Assembly: GCF_025145645.1 (NCBI RefSeq)
Contig: NZ_CP102252.1
Span: 372,001 to 436,000 of the forward strand
Length of the DNA stretch: 64,000 nt
From: Alistipes senegalensis JC50
GTDB taxonomy: Bacteria > Bacteroidota > Bacteroidia > Bacteroidales > Rikenellaceae
Direction of reading: 5' to 3'
Part shown: positions 61,872-64,000 of the stretch, one piece after another
Position numbering within the stretch: position 1 is the first letter of the stretch
How the letters are laid out: every line of letters begins with the position of its first letter
Program-made: the position numbers and the translations under genes
The notes under the pieces: generated by a model
What the model was told of the DNA's origin: nothing
The model's database searches: none
What the model saw: only the letters and a program-made list of their open reading frames with translations

Positions 61872-63890
61872 TTAGTCGATTACGTCGCGGACACAACGGG
61901 CCCTATGTATCATCTGACCATCATTGATTTTTGTTCTGCCAGTGATGCTGTAATAACCATAAGTGCCGGATCCGCTATGGCATACCCACGCAGTCTTTAA
62001 GTCTTCGCTCCGAGTCGTTCCTGTCCACATATGATAGCCTGCTTCCAATCCTCCGAGTTTAGAACCGTTTTGTCTTAGCATGGCGGCTATCAGATGTATC
62101 TCCCGTTGTGTCGGCAGGCGCCACTTTCCTTTTCCTGTATTAGGATCGTCCGCACTACCCTCATAATATCCTTTACATGCAGCGTGAGCAGTATCGAAAT
62201 TATAAGCTACTCCCTTAACTGGCTTTACTCCTGAATTCGCTTCCGTACAATACGAATTCGCCACTTGGAGTTTCGGGGAAACATGGTTGTACTCGCTTGT
62301 TTCATCATACGGGTTCTGATATATATCGGTGTTATTCAAATATTTGATCTGTTCCGTGTTCAGCAATGCTTTTTCGTCGACGCCGCCGTTTTCATCCCTC
62401 GATACGATGATCCTGTTTTCGGCTTCGTAGGGATACTGTTTCGAGCCGGCATTCTCTATCTCCCGGATACAACGGACTATGGCTTCGGACTTTTTATTAT
62501 TTGAAGGATACATAATTCCATTGGGCAGTTTTAAGCAGAAGCTAACTCCCGTATTTTGCAGGCTCGTCGACGATAAGTGTAAATCCGAATTCGTTTTAGG
62601 TACTAAAACGCCATAATTTGCATTGGGCAATTGCCTGCTGTCATTATACGCCCACAACAAACTGCCCTGATACACATCCGGTACTTTCCATCCATCGGGA
62701 CAAGCCTTTTTGCCCGAGGGATTATAGGTGCCGTGCTGGGTTCCGGTGGCTACATACCAGTTCATCAGTTCGCTTCCGTCAACTTTCTGGTTGTTTGGGT
62801 CTACGATGAACCATGCCTGATTTTCCTGATCGGTGTAAGTAAGCGGTTCGAGTTTAGTTTCGAGTTTCTCGACATTGAACGTTTCAGCCTCTTCCCAGTC
62901 GAGGACTTCGAGGTTGAACTTGAGGGGGAAGTCGTTCGTCAGAGTTATTCGGTACAGATAGTTGCGCTTGAGGGCCAGCGGGTCGAGCGTCTCGGGCTGC
63001 GTCGGGTCTCCGGATTTGCTGTCCTTGAACTCGATGGTGTGCTGTTTCTCGACACCCGCTTTATCGTAGTATATGGTCAGCGAGGGAATCGTCGCGCCGT
63101 CCTTGGGCGTATAATTTTCATAGGTGTATATCTTCGCTTCGTAGCGTCCGGCATTTTCAGCGTCGACATTGCCCTCGATATTGAGTCCGTCATAGGTTTT
63201 CGTCTCGAAGACTCCGTCGCCCGCAGGCATTGCGTTCTGCGTCAGCACATGGCTTTTGAGCGTCCGGTTGTTGAATACGATCTTCTTGATGGTGGCATTG
63301 TTCATCATATTGATCAGGTCGATACGCACCGACGCACGGCGCAGAGCTATCTCCCCGGCATTGGTCGTATTACCCGGTGTGGCCTCGAAACGGTATGCCT
63401 CCGCCGATGTCATCAGGAATTCGTTATCCTTGTCCGGGGCCTGTGCCGCCAGCAGCGCTCCCAGGTCGGCAACCGTCGATTCCTCGCCGAGGGTGGTCTG
63501 TATCAGGTTTCTCAGGTCGTAGTCGGCATTGGCCACCAGATACATATTGTACACTCCGGGCTTGGATGCGGTAATCTCATACAGGTTATTTTCGTCGGGC
63601 ATGAGTTCGGGCATCATAAACAGCCCGCTGCCGTCCTCGTTGAAAAGCAGGGCCATTATGCTGTTTACCGTCTTTTCCTTGTCGAGCGCAGCTTCCGTGC
63701 CGGCTTGGGTGTTATCTCCCGTAGCCCGGGTCTTCGGGTCCTGAGTCTTTGCCGAGCCTCCCAGCGAGAAGCGTATCGAAGCTTTTCCGGCAGCAGCACC
63801 GCTCCCTTCGTCCGACATATTGTCTTTGGCGCATCCTCCCAGCAAGAGAGCCGCCGAGAAAGCCAGTGCGAAGATATTTTTCAGTTTCAT
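61872..63890 (-). CDS. FimA/Mfa1-type fimbrillin-like lipoprotein with C-terminal FISUMP/DUF1566-like domain
   Basis: A 672-residue lipoprotein (lipobox Cys20, LLGGC). Residues of about 35-350 resemble the FimA/Mfa1 fimbrillin fold: TVNSIMALLFNEDGSGLF, GVYNMYLVANADYDLRN, the ALRRASVRIDLINMM strand and LKRNYLYRITLTND...LEVLDWEEAE. The C-terminal part (about 385-672) is a different domain with CPDGWKVPDVYQG, GKWRLPTQREIHLIAAMLRQ and MIHRARCVRDV, similar to DUF1566/FISUMP-type domains. Such two-part proteins may be accessory or tip subunits of type V fimbriae. A further fimbrial gene ends 25 bases upstream. Confidence 0.8.
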   Translation of the reverse strand: MKLKNIFALAFSAALLLGGCAKDNMSDEGSGAAAGKASIRFSLGGSAKTQDPKTRATGDNTQAGTEAALDKEKTVNSIMALLFNEDGSGLFMMPELMPDENNLYEITASKPGVYNMYLVANADYDLRNLIQTTLGEESTVADLGALLAAQAPDKDNEFLMTSAEAYRFEATPGNTTNAGEIALRRASVRIDLINMMNNATIKKIVFNNRTLKSHVLTQNAMPAGDGVFETKTYDGLNIEGNVDAENAGRYEAKIYTYENYTPKDGATIPSLTIYYDKAGVEKQHTIEFKDSKSGDPTQPETLDPLALKRNYLYRITLTNDFPLKFNLEVLDWEEAETFNVEKLETKLEPLTYTDQENQAWFIVDPNNQKVDGSELMNWYVATGTQHGTYNPSGKKACPDGWKVPDVYQGSLLWAYNDSRQLPNANYGVLVPKTNSDLHLSSTSLQNTGVSFCLKLPNGIMYPSNNKKSEAIVRCIREIENAGSKQYPYEAENRIIVSRDENGGVDEKALLNTEQIKYLNNTDIYQNPYDETSEYNHVSPKLQVANSYCTEANSGVKPVKGVAYNFDTAHAACKGYYEGSADDPNTGKGKWRLPTQREIHLIAAMLRQNGSKLGGLEAGYHMWTGTTRSEDLKTAWVCHSGSGTYGYYSITGRTKINDGQMIHRARCVRDVID

Positions 63891-63915
63891 CGTATTTCTG
63901 TTTTTTAGCGTTTGA

Positions 63916-64000
63916 TTATTCGGTTACCATTTCGTCGGATTCCACGACTTTCCAATCTTCGACAAGGAGTTTGAATTCGAGCGTCGAACTGCCGGAATCC
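63916..64000 (-). CDS. Fimbrial subunit-like protein, 3' end only (truncated by window edge)
   Basis: Only the last 27 residues are visible: a TLEFKLLVEDWKVVESDEMVTE ending, then a stop at 63916. A final L.V.DWKVVE strand is typical of the C-terminus of fimbrillin-domain proteins. With the fimbrillin-like gene 25 bases downstream, this is probably another subunit of the same fimbrial operon. Confidence 0.55.
   Translation of the reverse strand, partial: DSGSSTLEFKLLVEDWKVVESDEMVTE

Noticed and set aside
1..64000. CRISPR arrays, prophage modules, restriction-modification or other defence systems
   Set aside because: No repeat-spacer pattern, phage structural gene or recognised defence domain was found on either strand.

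Overview
The window looks like a chromosomal segment of a gut Bacteroidales bacterium with high GC content, most plausibly Alistipes (Rikenellaceae). This is inferred from the SusC/SusD pairs, the many lipoproteins with a Cys lipobox, the TAnnTTTG promoter boxes, the near absence of Shine-Dalgarno sites, a FimA/Mfa1-type fimbrillin and B12-riboswitch-controlled surface proteins. No rRNA, tRNA, CRISPR array or intact prophage was seen.

Region 1 (1-31.5 kb) is a large polysaccharide utilisation locus. It holds the C-terminal part of a LacI-type regulator, an MFS sugar transporter, and two divergent operons that face each other across an AT-rich intergenic region at 14.7-15.6 kb. The leftward operon encodes two SusC/SusD pairs and two tandem paralogous lipoproteins with an IPT-like fold and leucine-rich repeats. 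The rightward operon encodes a GH2 beta-mannosidase-like enzyme, a ROK sugar kinase, a GmhA-like SIS isomerase, a Big_2/LRR lipoprotein, two tandem GH36-type alpha-galactosidases, a metallo-beta-lactamase-fold hydrolase, a lipoprotein with an endonuclease/exonuclease/phosphatase domain, a GH99/GH71-like lipoprotein and another TIM-barrel-like lipoprotein. The same palindrome (ACTTAAACGTTTAAGT or close variants) sits before the MFS gene, before the SusC operon and on the promoter of the GH2 operon, so the LacI-type protein probably controls all three. The enzyme set suggests a glycan with alpha-galactosyl and beta-mannosyl residues, possibly phosphorylated, but the substrate is not proven.

Region 2 (31.5-44.9 kb) carries two cobalamin riboswitches on opposite strands, each driving a surface lipoprotein (a PKD-like protein and a DUF4465/BtuH-like protein), with no BtuB transporter in sight. 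Between them lies a rhamnose locus: an AraC regulator plus GH78 rhamnosidase, divergent from rhaB-rhaA-rhaT-rhaD and a clan GH-A lipoprotein.

Region 3 (44.9-49.2 kb) holds fabD, a ROK-family repressor with three phased 9-bp repeats at its promoter, a GNAT acetyltransferase, a lower-GC WG-repeat-like lipoprotein and a decayed transposase remnant.

Region 4 (49.2-61.7 kb) has a DedA membrane protein between small exported orphan proteins. It continues with an ExbB-ExbD-ExbD-TonB energising operon that runs on into a small membrane protein, a PstS-like lipoprotein, a TPR protein, a PhoU-like DUF47 protein and a PiT phosphate transporter. Several small membrane or exported proteins and a DUF1573/thioredoxin-fold pair follow on the minus strand. 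Region 5 (61.8-64 kb) is the end of a fimbrial locus with a 672-aa fimbrillin-like lipoprotein and the 3' end of a further subunit gene.
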